Assembly (NCBI RefSeq): GCF_904846065.1
Contig: NZ_CAJGZV010000001.1
Location: 1,178,001 to 1,242,000, forward strand
Direction of reading: 5' to 3'
Source of the DNA: Psychrobacter immobilis
GTDB lineage: Bacteria > Pseudomonadota > Gammaproteobacteria > Pseudomonadales > Moraxellaceae
Length of the DNA stretch: 64,000 bases
Under the pieces are notes generated by a model. That model was given only the letters and a program-made list of their open reading frames with translations, made no database searches and had not been told where the DNA came from. This document shows, one piece after another, positions 1 to 7,871 of this stretch. Every line of letters begins with the position of its first letter. The first letter of the stretch is position 1. The translations under genes and the position numbers were made by a program.

Positions 1-108
1 TCGATTAATACTACTTGCACCGCAAAACGCAACAGGGTAAAAGGTGTTTATCGTTGAATTATCAGTATGAACGGTAATATTATGTAGACGATTGGTCTTA
101 GAAGGCAT
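1..108 (-). CDS. 5' end of a divergent gene running off the left edge (possible second vgrG)
   Basis: An open frame of 36 codons runs from an ATG at 108-106 to the window edge without a stop. The peptide starts MPSKTNRLHNITVHT and continues with an FYPVAFCGASSINR stretch. The layout of a short polar start, a beta-strand and then a G-x-S/E-x-x-(N/S)-R motif resembles the first strands of VgrG/gp27-like proteins, which would fit the T6SS context. I see no good ribosome binding site before the ATG and only 36 residues are visible, so both the gene and the family are tentative. Confidence 0.35.
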   Translation of the reverse strand, partial: MPSKTNRLHNITVHTDNSTINTFYPVAFCGASSINR

Positions 109-323
109 AAGAAGGGTACCGTTACTGCTTATTTTATACCAAGAAAATGGCTTGAATGGGTGACTTACTAAATTATTTATTAAGAAAAGTATAGAGTTTA
201 TTGAAATATTGTCAAGTATATGTATAATCAACCTCATTGATTTTTTATAATTAATGAACTTTAGTTATATTTATTTCTTTTAAAAATCTATCCTTTTATA
301 TTTTTAGTGATGATACTGTTGTT
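109..323. other. AT-rich intergenic region before the T6SS genes
   Basis: This gap separates the divergent open frame at the left edge from the first T6SS-associated gene. It is strongly AT-rich after position 170 and contains one good promoter-like sequence (201-228). Nothing else is recognisable. Confidence 0.6.
201..228 (+). promoter_or_regulatory. sigma-70-type promoter for the T6SS gene cluster
   Basis: TTGAAA (201-206) and a perfect TATAAT (223-228) are separated by 16 bases, giving a predicted start near 235 and a leader of roughly 90 bases before the first gene. It is the best promoter match upstream of the T6SS genes. The assignment rests on sequence only. Confidence 0.6.
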
Positions 324-770
324 ATGAATCCTATTTATCGTACTAAACTTGCCACCGCAGGTCTGCTATCAGTCTTACTTAGCGCGTCTTTATTGACAGC
401 GGGTTGTGGCACCACTGCTCAGAAAAATGTACAAACCACGGTCAGCAAACCAATAGTGAAGCAGTTGAGTGAACCTTCGCTTGCCTATTTGTCAAACGGC
501 AATAAACTTAGCAGTGAAGCGTGGATGACTATTGCCAAAAATAACTATGAAAAAAAACGCTATGCACGGGCATTGAGAGCAGCTAATGAAGCTCTAAGCG
601 TTGATAATGAAAGGCTTGATGCACGTCAGCTTGCCATGCTCTCAGCAGTTAAAGTAATGGAAAGTAATATTGATGCTTATCACGATAATAGTTTGATGAA
701 TAGTGGTGATAAGGCAACACTGAATGAAGCGCTCACCAATATCACCACTTTAGTTAACGCGTCTAATTAA
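324..770 (+). CDS. small TPR-like lipoprotein, T6SS-associated
   Basis: The 148-residue product has a lipoprotein signal peptide (hydrophobic segment about residues 11-27 ending in a lipobox LLTAGC), so it should be anchored to a membrane facing the periplasm. After a polar linker, residues 62-145 are helical with a TPR-like pattern (AWMTIAKNNYEKKRYARALRAA). The gene opens the cluster just before a second exported TPR-like gene and tssB, so a role in T6SS assembly or regulation is inferred. No tssJ lipoprotein is visible in this window, and this protein does not look like TssJ. The RBS is weak. The family is not recognised with certainty. Confidence 0.8.
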   Translation: MNPIYRTKLATAGLLSVLLSASLLTAGCGTTAQKNVQTTVSKPIVKQLSEPSLAYLSNGNKLSSEAWMTIAKNNYEKKRYARALRAANEALSVDNERLDARQLAMLSAVKVMESNIDAYHDNSLMNSGDKATLNEALTNITTLVNASN

Positions 771-831
771 AATAATTTTGAGCAGGCACATGTATTTATC
801 TCACACCAATAATGGCGAGCACCGACTTACA

Positions 832-1569
832 ATGACCAGTATCAGAAGCAATATTAGAGTCAGTTTTACGCTATCCAAAGCGTTTTTGGCAGGTCTGTTC
901 ATCATGGGTTCAGCAATGACTACCGCTCATAGTGAGCTTGTCATACAAGAGAAAGACCCCGGTTCTAGCATCATAAATCAATTTTCGGCACTCAAAAATG
1001 CTGATGCAAAATCACCGCAACTGCATCAACTGGTTACGGATTTGAATCAAAGAGTATCTCGCAATCCTAATGACTCGCTAGCATGGGAGATTTTGGCGCA
1101 GATTTATTCTAACAATGGCTATCATGCTTATGCTGTTTATGCAGCCAGTGAAGCCATTGATCTGGGTCAAAGCACTGCTAAGCTAAAAAAGATACTACTC
1201 AATAGCAGCGCTATCGTCTCCCAAAGCCAACTGCAGTCAGATTATCTCACTGATGAAGTGGACGCAGCGTTTTTGAAGGAGTATCAGTACGCTTTAAGTA
1301 AAATATATGGTGATATCTATGTTTTCAATTACGATGAGTCTTTGCCGAAACCACCAGCGCCAGTCGTCAAGCCTAGAAGCGGTAAATCAGGCACTAAATC
1401 AAAACCTCAGCCCCAGGTGTCTGTAAAAAAAGCATCGAAGTCTATGAAAAAACCAGCCGTAAAAAAACCGCCACGACCACCAAAAGTTAAGCCTGTTACT
1501 AAACCTTCACCTACCAAAAAAAGTAACGCCAAATCGACTGATCCATTCAGTATATTGCGTTCAAACTAG
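832..1569 (+). CDS. exported TPR-like protein with Lys/Pro-rich tail, T6SS-associated
   Basis: The product is 245 residues from the ATG at 832. This start gives a classic signal peptide (basic n-region, then hydrophobic AFLAGLFIMGSAMTT), whereas earlier in-frame starts (TTG at 778, ATG at 790) would bury it. Residues about 50-125 form helical TPR-like repeats (SLAWEILAQIYSNNGYHAYA). The last 65 or so residues are a low-complexity Lys/Pro/Ser tail that resembles the end of ClpV encoded in the same cluster. It lies between the TPR lipoprotein gene and tssB, suggesting the two TPR proteins act together in the periplasm. I do not know a named family for it. Confidence 0.75.
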   Translation: MTSIRSNIRVSFTLSKAFLAGLFIMGSAMTTAHSELVIQEKDPGSSIINQFSALKNADAKSPQLHQLVTDLNQRVSRNPNDSLAWEILAQIYSNNGYHAYAVYAASEAIDLGQSTAKLKKILLNSSAIVSQSQLQSDYLTDEVDAAFLKEYQYALSKIYGDIYVFNYDESLPKPPAPVVKPRSGKSGTKSKPQPQVSVKKASKSMKKPAVKKPPRPPKVKPVTKPSPTKKSNAKSTDPFSILRSN

Positions 1570-1590
1570 ACATTGCTGAGGTAACTTATT

Positions 1591-2103
1591 ATGGCAAAGC
1601 AAGACAGTGTACAAAAGAAACTCGCAAAAGTACGTGCGCCTCGGGTGCATCTGACTTATGACGTTGAAGTAGGCGATGCGATCGAAACCAAAGAAATTCC
1701 TTTTGTCGTTGGCGTTTTGGGAGAGTTTTCAGGAGATTCAACCCTTGAACAACCACGCTTTAAAGACAAAAAGTTTGTCGAAGTAGATTTAGATACCTTT
1801 GATGAGGTGATGTCAGGTCTAGCACCGCGTGCGACCTTTCGAGTAAGCAATGACTTGAGTGATAAAGGCGGCGAATTCGCGGTTGATTTGGCATTCAATA
1901 GTATCAACGATTTTCGTCCTGAAGCGGTTGCTGATCAGATTGAGCCACTAAAGCAATTGGTACAAGCACGAGATCGCTTAGCAGATTTACGCAACAAAAT
2001 ATCGGCCAACGAAAAACTTGAAGACCTATTAGATGACGTGCTTAAGAACACTGAGCAAGTCAAAAAAATGGCGGAACAAAATCAAACCGACGGTGAGGAT
2101 TAA
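1591..2103 (+). CDS. tssB: T6SS contractile sheath small subunit TssB (VipA/ImpB)
   Basis: TssB pairs with TssC to form the contractile sheath of the T6SS in the cytoplasm. The 170-residue length and sequence (VHLTYDVEVGDAIETKEIPFVVGVLG near the N-terminus, an AVADQIEPLKQL helix, a charged C-terminal helix) are typical of the family. A GAGGT ribosome binding site lies 9 bases before the ATG. tssC follows after 3 bases, as the sheath partners normally do. Nothing is unusual in the gene. Confidence 0.97.
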   Translation: MAKQDSVQKKLAKVRAPRVHLTYDVEVGDAIETKEIPFVVGVLGEFSGDSTLEQPRFKDKKFVEVDLDTFDEVMSGLAPRATFRVSNDLSDKGGEFAVDLAFNSINDFRPEAVADQIEPLKQLVQARDRLADLRNKISANEKLEDLLDDVLKNTEQVKKMAEQNQTDGED

Positions 2104-2106
2104 ACG

Positions 2107-3597
2107 ATGAGTGCCGAAGCCCAGCAAAATCTAGCACCTGATGCGTTAAATAATGACAGTTACGACTTACTCGAAGAAATCGTCAATAAAAGTAACGTTG
2201 CCAAGTCTGATGACGAAAAAAATCGTGCCAAGTCGCAAATTGCAGAGCTTGCCAATGAAGTCATGCAAGGCACCGTAACGTTGTCAGATAATTTGGCCGC
2301 ATCGATTGACGCGCGTATTGCCCAAATTGACGCGTTGATCTCCAAGCAGCTGACCACCGTCATGCACGCGCCCGAGTTTCAAAAGCTAGAGTCCAGCTGG
2401 CGTGGCTTGCATTATTTATGTAGCCAGACTCCGTCGGAATCCATGCTAAAGATTCGTATGATGAATACTACGAAGCGCGAACTGACTAAAGATTTTCAAT
2501 CGTCAATTGATTTTGATCAAAGCACGCTGTTTAAGAAAATATATGAAGAAGAGTTCGGTAGCTTCGGTGGTGAGCCTTATGCCGCTATCGTTGGTGACTT
2601 TGAATTTACTCGCCAAAACTCAGACATGTATCTGCTTGAGCAATTGTCTCATGTTGCGGCCGCTTCTCATGCACCTTTTGTGTCGGCTGCTTCCGCTGAA
2701 ATGTTTGGTCTCGACTCCTTTACCGATATTGGTCGCCCGCGAGATTTATCAAAGATATTTGAAACCGCTGAATATATACGCTGGCGCGCGTTCAGACAGT
2801 CAGAAGATGCGCGATATGTTGCGTTAACCGTGCCCAGCTTTTTAGGTCGTCTGCCTTACGATCCTAAAGATGGCACAGTAGTCGAAGGGTTTAACTTTAC
2901 GGAAGAAGTTTCTGGTAATAATCATGACGATTATCTATGGGTGAACGCGGCTTATGCGTTCGCTTCACGCTTGACGGCTGCTTTCTCTGACTATCGTTGG
3001 TGTGCTGCCATTCGTGGCGTTGAGGGTGGTGGCTTGGTTGAAGGGTTGCCTGTTCATACTTTTAAGACTGATGAAGGGGATTTGGCGCTTAAATGTCCAA
3101 CGGAAATCTCTATCACCGATCGCCGAGAAAAAGAGTTGAGCGACTTAGGATTTATCCCGTTAGTCCATTGCAAAAATACCAATTACGCTGCTTTTTTTGG
3201 CGCGCAATCCGTGCAAAAAGCCAAAACTTATCAAAACGATGATGCCAATGCCAATGCTGCGCTATCGACGCAGATCCAATACATTATGGCGGTGTCACGT
3301 ATTGCCCATTACCTAAAAGCAATGATGCGCGATAAGGTAGGTAGCTTCTTAGCACCTGGTAATGTTGAGTCGTTTTTAAATGACTGGATTTCTCGTTATG
3401 TCTTGCTAGATGACGGCGCCTCACAAGAAGCAAAAGCCCAGTACCCACTGCGCGAAGCTTCTGTACAAGTTGTAGAAGTGCCGGGTAAGCCTGGTGTCTA
3501 CAAGTCCGTGGTCTTTTTGAGACCACACTTTCAACTTGACGAATTGTCTGTTTCTTTGCGTCTGGTCACTCAACTGCCGCAATCTAGCAACAGCTAA
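2107..3597 (+). CDS. tssC: T6SS contractile sheath large subunit TssC (VipB/ImpC)
   Basis: TssC is the large sheath subunit that polymerises with TssB around the Hcp tube and contracts to fire it. The 496 residues match the usual length. Conserved blocks are visible: FQKLESSWRGLHYL near residue 90, the GDFEF block near 165, GRLPYDP near 250, and a C-terminal region ending in the PHFQLDELSVSLRLV strand. A GTGAGG ribosome binding site overlaps the end of tssB, indicating coupled translation. Hcp follows after 52 bases. Confidence 0.98.
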   Translation: MSAEAQQNLAPDALNNDSYDLLEEIVNKSNVAKSDDEKNRAKSQIAELANEVMQGTVTLSDNLAASIDARIAQIDALISKQLTTVMHAPEFQKLESSWRGLHYLCSQTPSESMLKIRMMNTTKRELTKDFQSSIDFDQSTLFKKIYEEEFGSFGGEPYAAIVGDFEFTRQNSDMYLLEQLSHVAAASHAPFVSAASAEMFGLDSFTDIGRPRDLSKIFETAEYIRWRAFRQSEDARYVALTVPSFLGRLPYDPKDGTVVEGFNFTEEVSGNNHDDYLWVNAAYAFASRLTAAFSDYRWCAAIRGVEGGGLVEGLPVHTFKTDEGDLALKCPTEISITDRREKELSDLGFIPLVHCKNTNYAAFFGAQSVQKAKTYQNDDANANAALSTQIQYIMAVSRIAHYLKAMMRDKVGSFLAPGNVESFLNDWISRYVLLDDGASQEAKAQYPLREASVQVVEVPGKPGVYKSVVFLRPHFQLDELSVSLRLVTQLPQSSNS

Positions 3598-3649
3598 TCG
3601 TTTATTAAAAACTAACGTGAAATTTAAATTTTAAAAAAAGGTATGTGAT

Positions 3650-4153
3650 ATGAAAGATATTTATATTCAGTTCCGCGGTAAATATAAAATTGATGGCGAG
3701 TCTCGTGATAGCGAGCATAAAGGTTGGCTTGAAGTAAATACTTGGGATCACTTGATCCGTCAGCCAAAATCAGCGACAGCAAGTAGCGTTGGTGGCCATA
3801 CTTCTGAGCGTTGTGAGCATGCTGACATGACGTTTATGAAAGATTTGGACTCAACCAGTCCTAAACTATGGGAAGCGTGTTCTGCTGGTTATACTTTTGA
3901 TGAGATTCAAATTGATTTTTATCGTGCCAACGGTGACAAACGCGTTAAATATCTTGAAGTAAAACTTAAGCATGCGCTGATCGCAAGTGTCGAGCCAACG
4001 GTACGTTCTGAAGGCGTACCAATCGAAAAAGTCGGTATCAAATATGCTGCTGTTGAGTGGACTTACACCCAGCAAGATATCGATGGTACTGCTAAAGGCG
4101 CTGTGACTAAAAAATGGTCACTAGCCAACAACACTGCTACTTATACCGCCTAA
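3650..4153 (+). CDS. hcp: T6SS inner tube protein Hcp (TssD)
   Basis: Hcp hexamers stack to form the tube propelled out of the cell and can carry effectors in their lumen. The protein has the MKDIYIQFRGKYKIDGESRD start and HADMTFMKDLDSTSPKLWEAC core of the Hcp1 family, 167 residues, with no extra effector domain. It has its own AAAAGG ribosome binding site. A strong terminator follows at 4192-4226, so hcp ends the first transcript segment, which fits the need for much more Hcp than baseplate protein. Confidence 0.98.
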   Translation: MKDIYIQFRGKYKIDGESRDSEHKGWLEVNTWDHLIRQPKSATASSVGGHTSERCEHADMTFMKDLDSTSPKLWEACSAGYTFDEIQIDFYRANGDKRVKYLEVKLKHALIASVEPTVRSEGVPIEKVGIKYAAVEWTYTQQDIDGTAKGAVTKKWSLANNTATYTA

Positions 4154-4191
4154 TTTAGGTTGTATCAGGTGTCATCTATTGTGTCGTACCG

Positions 4192-4226
4192 AAAAAGAAA
4201 GGTTTATATCTAGGCCTTTCTTTTTT
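4192..4226 (+). terminator. rho-independent terminator after hcp
   Basis: The arms AAAGAAAGG and CCTTTCTTT enclose a 12-base loop and are followed by a T-run. It lies between hcp and tssE and would reduce transcription into tssEFG. Confidence 0.8.
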
Positions 4227-4241
4227 GTTTGTTAAATAGGA

Positions 4242-4745
4242 ATGATTATATCAATGAATTACGCCACTAACGCCTCTAACAAAGAAATTGGCTTTCGTCC
4301 AAATTTGTTCGAGCAGTTATTTGATGATCAGCCCCGTCATTTGTCGCATGAGCTCGTGGTTCGTCGTCTTAATATCGATGAGCTAAAGTCTTCGGTCGCA
4401 CGAGACCTTGAAGCTTTATTAAATACGCGTTGTGTGGTGTCAAGTAAGCTTCAGGCCTATCAACACGTGCGCTCATCGATATTGAATTTTGGCATATTAG
4501 ATTTTGTGGGACTCAGCAGTGCCAATCCTACTGACTGTGATTATATCTGTCGCCAAATAGCCCAAACAGTCGAGCAACAAGATACCCGGCTAAAAAACGT
4601 TCGCGTATCGCTAGATATTGGCGCTGTTGATGTCAATCAACTGTGTTTTTCTATTGAAGCATTATTAAAGGTTTATCCAGCACAAGAGCTGGTCAGCTTC
4701 GATGCGTTCTTTGAGCCAAGCTCTCAGCGTTACTTAATAAAATAA
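4242..4745 (+). CDS. tssE: T6SS baseplate protein TssE (gp25-like)
   Basis: TssE is the gp25-like wedge component that initiates sheath assembly at the baseplate. The visible hallmarks are the SVARDLEALLNTRC segment near residue 50 and the LLNFGILDF-like strand (SSILNFGILDFVGL) near 85, followed by the C-terminal LDIGAVDVNQLCFSIEA strands. The length of 167 residues is normal. A second in-frame ATG at 4254 is possible; the AGG at 4238 is very close to the first ATG, so the start is uncertain by four codons. Confidence 0.95.
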   Translation: MIISMNYATNASNKEIGFRPNLFEQLFDDQPRHLSHELVVRRLNIDELKSSVARDLEALLNTRCVVSSKLQAYQHVRSSILNFGILDFVGLSSANPTDCDYICRQIAQTVEQQDTRLKNVRVSLDIGAVDVNQLCFSIEALLKVYPAQELVSFDAFFEPSSQRYLIK

Positions 4746-4822
4746 TCATTATCCCATTAATGAAATAACTACTACTACCGCTCAATTTATACAGTTAGCA
4801 GCGATCAATATATTGAGGCGTC

Positions 4823-6646
4823 ATGGACAGTTTACTTCCTTACTTTGAGCATGAGCTTAGCCTGTTTAATAAACAGTCAAAAGAATTTGCCAAAAAATAT
4901 CCCAAAATAGCCAATCGGTTGTTGATGGGGCACGATACCGTCGATGATCCGCATATAGAGCGGTTGATACAGGCTTTTTCGCTCATCAGTGCGCGCATCA
5001 ATAAAAAATTGGACGATTCATACGCTGATTTTACCGAATCTCTATTAGAAGTCGTTTATCCCGATTATCTCAAACCTTTTCCATCGGTCTCTATTGCACA
5101 GTTTAATCTAGGCGTACAGGGCAATGCGATGAGCGAGGCAGTCTTAGTCCCTAAAAACAGCCCTTTCGCCAGCCAAAAAATAAATGGCACGCCTTGCCAG
5201 TTTCAGTCAACCCAAGATGTGACCTTGCTGCCGCTACAGATAGATAGCGTCGACTTTGAAACTCGTCAAGAGGTGTATGACAATCAGCATGGACTGCTGA
5301 ATGGCTGTATCAGTATCAAATTTAAGGGGCTTAATTCAAGCTTTGACTATCAAGCCTTATTAAACCACTCGTTAGATTTGTATATAGACGAGGACGCCAG
5401 TCAGGGTACTAGTCTATGGGATTTACTAGGGTGTGATGTCAAGCAAACGCATCTGCATGGTAGGCAGGTCAATAAGATTACGGGTAGTCCGTTTGAGATT
5501 ATAGGCTTCGATCCTGAGCAGCAAATTCTTCCGAGTCATCGAGTGAGTAATGCTGCCTCTGCCTTATTAAAGGAATACTTCTATTTCCCTGAAAAATTCA
5601 ATTTCTTGCGCCTTAATCTTGGTAAGGTTTGTCCAAATTTAAAGATCGATAGCAATGGCTTTGAGATTCGCTGTTACTTTAGATTTGATAAAAAAAATAC
5701 CATCCGCCTAAAAAACTTGCAGCAGCTCAGTGCCAGCAGTATCAAGCTGTTTTGTACGCCCGTTGTCAATTTATTCAAGGCGGCTGCCAAGCCTATTCAA
5801 GTGACCCATCGTTCGATCTATTACGATTTAGTGCCCGATACTCGTGCGCTGTTTCAACATGAAATCTATGAGGTTAATAAAGTCATAGAGTCCAAGCAAA
5901 GTGACAATCGTTTGATACAACGTGAATATCATCCATTTTATGCGCTCAATCATTATGAGCAGCAAGATGATGGTCGTTATTACCATATCAAACGTGATAA
6001 GGATATGGCTGAGTTCAAACAGGGTTTTGAATATCAGATTATGTTTGTAGAAAAAAATCGCGAAGATTTATCAGGTGCGGTGAGCATGAGTGCGTCTTTA
6101 TTGTGTACCAATAGAGATTTGCCGGCTCAAGTGGTATTCGGTCAAAGCCGTGGCGATTTGTTTAGCGAAGGGATGACTGGCTTTAGCAGCTTATCGTTGC
6201 TAAAGCAGCCGACCAGAACGGCACGCTTCGACTATACAGGTGAGGAACGTTGGCGCTTGATATCGCTGATTAGTCTGAATTTTTTATCGCTTGCCGCCCA
6301 AGATGCGGAGCTGATGAAAGAGTATTTATCGCTATACGACATTACCCAGTCTGCTTCTAACAAACTGTTGGTCGAAGGTATTGTGTCTGTCGAAACCAGT
6401 ATCGAAGCTCGACGTATTCAGCGCTTGCCACAGCCTGGTTTTGTGCGCGGTACACTGATCAATATTCAAATCAACCAAAAGAATTTTGCTGGAGTGAGTA
6501 TCCGCCAGTTTGCCCATTTATTGGCGCATGTGTTTGGCTATCACGCTAGCTTAAATAGCTTCGTCGAGTTGGCCATCAGTGATGCCGTAACCAAAGAGGA
6601 GATATACAGATGTCAGCCACGCAGCGGTCTCAGTCCTCTTATTTAA
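4823..6646 (+). CDS. tssF: T6SS baseplate protein TssF
   Basis: TssF and TssG form the baseplate wedge (TssEFGK) in the cytoplasm. The 607-residue product starts with the family hallmark LLPYFEHELSLFNKQSKEFAKKYPKIA and contains the ESLLEVVYPDYLKPFPSVSI block near residue 75. Its length is typical. A GAGG ribosome binding site precedes the ATG. Its 3' end overlaps tssG by 37 bases, indicating translational coupling of the two wedge subunits. Confidence 0.97.
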   Translation: MDSLLPYFEHELSLFNKQSKEFAKKYPKIANRLLMGHDTVDDPHIERLIQAFSLISARINKKLDDSYADFTESLLEVVYPDYLKPFPSVSIAQFNLGVQGNAMSEAVLVPKNSPFASQKINGTPCQFQSTQDVTLLPLQIDSVDFETRQEVYDNQHGLLNGCISIKFKGLNSSFDYQALLNHSLDLYIDEDASQGTSLWDLLGCDVKQTHLHGRQVNKITGSPFEIIGFDPEQQILPSHRVSNAASALLKEYFYFPEKFNFLRLNLGKVCPNLKIDSNGFEIRCYFRFDKKNTIRLKNLQQLSASSIKLFCTPVVNLFKAAAKPIQVTHRSIYYDLVPDTRALFQHEIYEVNKVIESKQSDNRLIQREYHPFYALNHYEQQDDGRYYHIKRDKDMAEFKQGFEYQIMFVEKNREDLSGAVSMSASLLCTNRDLPAQVVFGQSRGDLFSEGMTGFSSLSLLKQPTRTARFDYTGEERWRLISLISLNFLSLAAQDAELMKEYLSLYDITQSASNKLLVEGIVSVETSIEARRIQRLPQPGFVRGTLINIQINQKNFAGVSIRQFAHLLAHVFGYHASLNSFVELAISDAVTKEEIYRCQPRSGLSPLI

Positions 6647-7650
6647 CGGCTTTAATGGCGGCGCCGCAATCTTATGAGTTATTACAAGCACTACGTTTGG
6701 TTCGGCATGAAGTCAGTATGGGGTATACACCTATTGAGGTACGTTACCGTGCCTCGTTGTCATTGGCCTATCCGCAAGCTGAAATTGAGTCGATGGCGCT
6801 CATTGCTCAGGATAATATGGAAGACAGTGGCAGCTCATTAAAGGATGGTCAAGTAAAGGCTAGTTCATTAAAAATCAGACGGATAGAGGTTTGCCCCGCA
6901 ATTATTGGATTAACTGGCCCGTTGTCAGCCTTGCCAGCGATGTATACCGACCATCTAGCCTCGCGAGTCAATCATGCAAAAGATAAAGCGGCACCAGCAT
7001 TTTTAGATTTATTTAACCATCGATTGACGGATTTGTACGTGCAAGCGAGTTGGTTTTATAACTTGCCATTACAGTATGAGATAAATAATAAAAAAGACAA
7101 CTATCTACTGAGCTTGCGGGCATTGGCGCGTCAGCCGAAGAAGCTAACCGCCATCGATAGCTTGATTGCTTATGCTGGCATGATCGCCCCAGGACGCCTG
7201 ACAGCCGATCAGTTGTCACATGTACTGTCGCATTTTTTAGATAGCACCGTCAGTGTCGAGCAATTCGTACCGGAGTGGTTTGATCTACCAGCCAGTGAAC
7301 AGACAGCACTTGGTGGTCAGCATGCTGCCCTTGGGTTGTCCGCATTTTGCGGTGCGCGCGTCGTACAGTTTGATAGCAAGATTAGAATTGTGTTTCATCA
7401 GTTGGATGCCAAACGCTATTTAAGACTGTTACCAGCAGGGGATATGTATCAAGTCATTATTGATTTTATCCGTAAATGGTGCGGTGTTTGCTTGGCGGTC
7501 GAGATGCAACTCGAGTTAGACAAGCAATACATCACCCCGTTGTCATTATCAGAGAGCAGTTTTGGTGGTTTGGGTCAGGGTGGGTTTTTGATATCGCAGC
7601 CTGCGACGCAGCATCATGATGACACTCGCTATGCGCTGCCGATTCAGTAA
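6610..7650 (+). CDS. tssG: T6SS baseplate protein TssG
   Basis: TssG is the partner of TssF in the baseplate wedge. The 346-residue protein has the usual N-terminal SYELLQALRLVRHE segment, the PAFLDLFNHRLTDLYVQASW block near residue 120, and the GMIAPGRLTADQL block near 190. A GAGGAG ribosome binding site lies within the end of tssF. After tssG there is a 221-base gap containing a dispersed repeat before clpV. Confidence 0.96.
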   Translation: MSATQRSQSSYLTALMAAPQSYELLQALRLVRHEVSMGYTPIEVRYRASLSLAYPQAEIESMALIAQDNMEDSGSSLKDGQVKASSLKIRRIEVCPAIIGLTGPLSALPAMYTDHLASRVNHAKDKAAPAFLDLFNHRLTDLYVQASWFYNLPLQYEINNKKDNYLLSLRALARQPKKLTAIDSLIAYAGMIAPGRLTADQLSHVLSHFLDSTVSVEQFVPEWFDLPASEQTALGGQHAALGLSAFCGARVVQFDSKIRIVFHQLDAKRYLRLLPAGDMYQVIIDFIRKWCGVCLAVEMQLELDKQYITPLSLSESSFGGLGQGGFLISQPATQHHDDTRYALPIQ

Positions 7651-7734
7651 GTATTTCATGGTTAATAGACAGATTTTACCTATTATGAAGAGCCATGCAT
7701 CAATTTTATATTGCTGTTTAATAAAAATAATTTT

Positions 7735-7841
7735 ATACCATTCACAGAAATTAGAGTGGCAAGGAAAACGAGTGAAAGTACTACGTCTTGTAGGCTAAGC
7801 GAGTTTGACACAGCTAATCTTACTTTTTGGGTTTGGTATTA
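7735..7841. repeat. copy 1 of a ~107-bp dispersed repeat, upstream of clpV
   Basis: This segment aligns without gaps to 52630-52736 (between scoA and scoB). The core starting at GAGTGGCAAGGAAAACGAGT is nearly identical, with scattered substitutions elsewhere. The ends carry a short imperfect inverted repeat (TATACCA at the left, TGGTATT at the right), as in miniature transposable elements. It ends about 30 bases before the clpV start. A function as a regulatory leader is also possible. Confidence 0.8.
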
Positions 7842-7871
7842 AGTCTAATAAGAATGTTAAAGGAAAAGATT

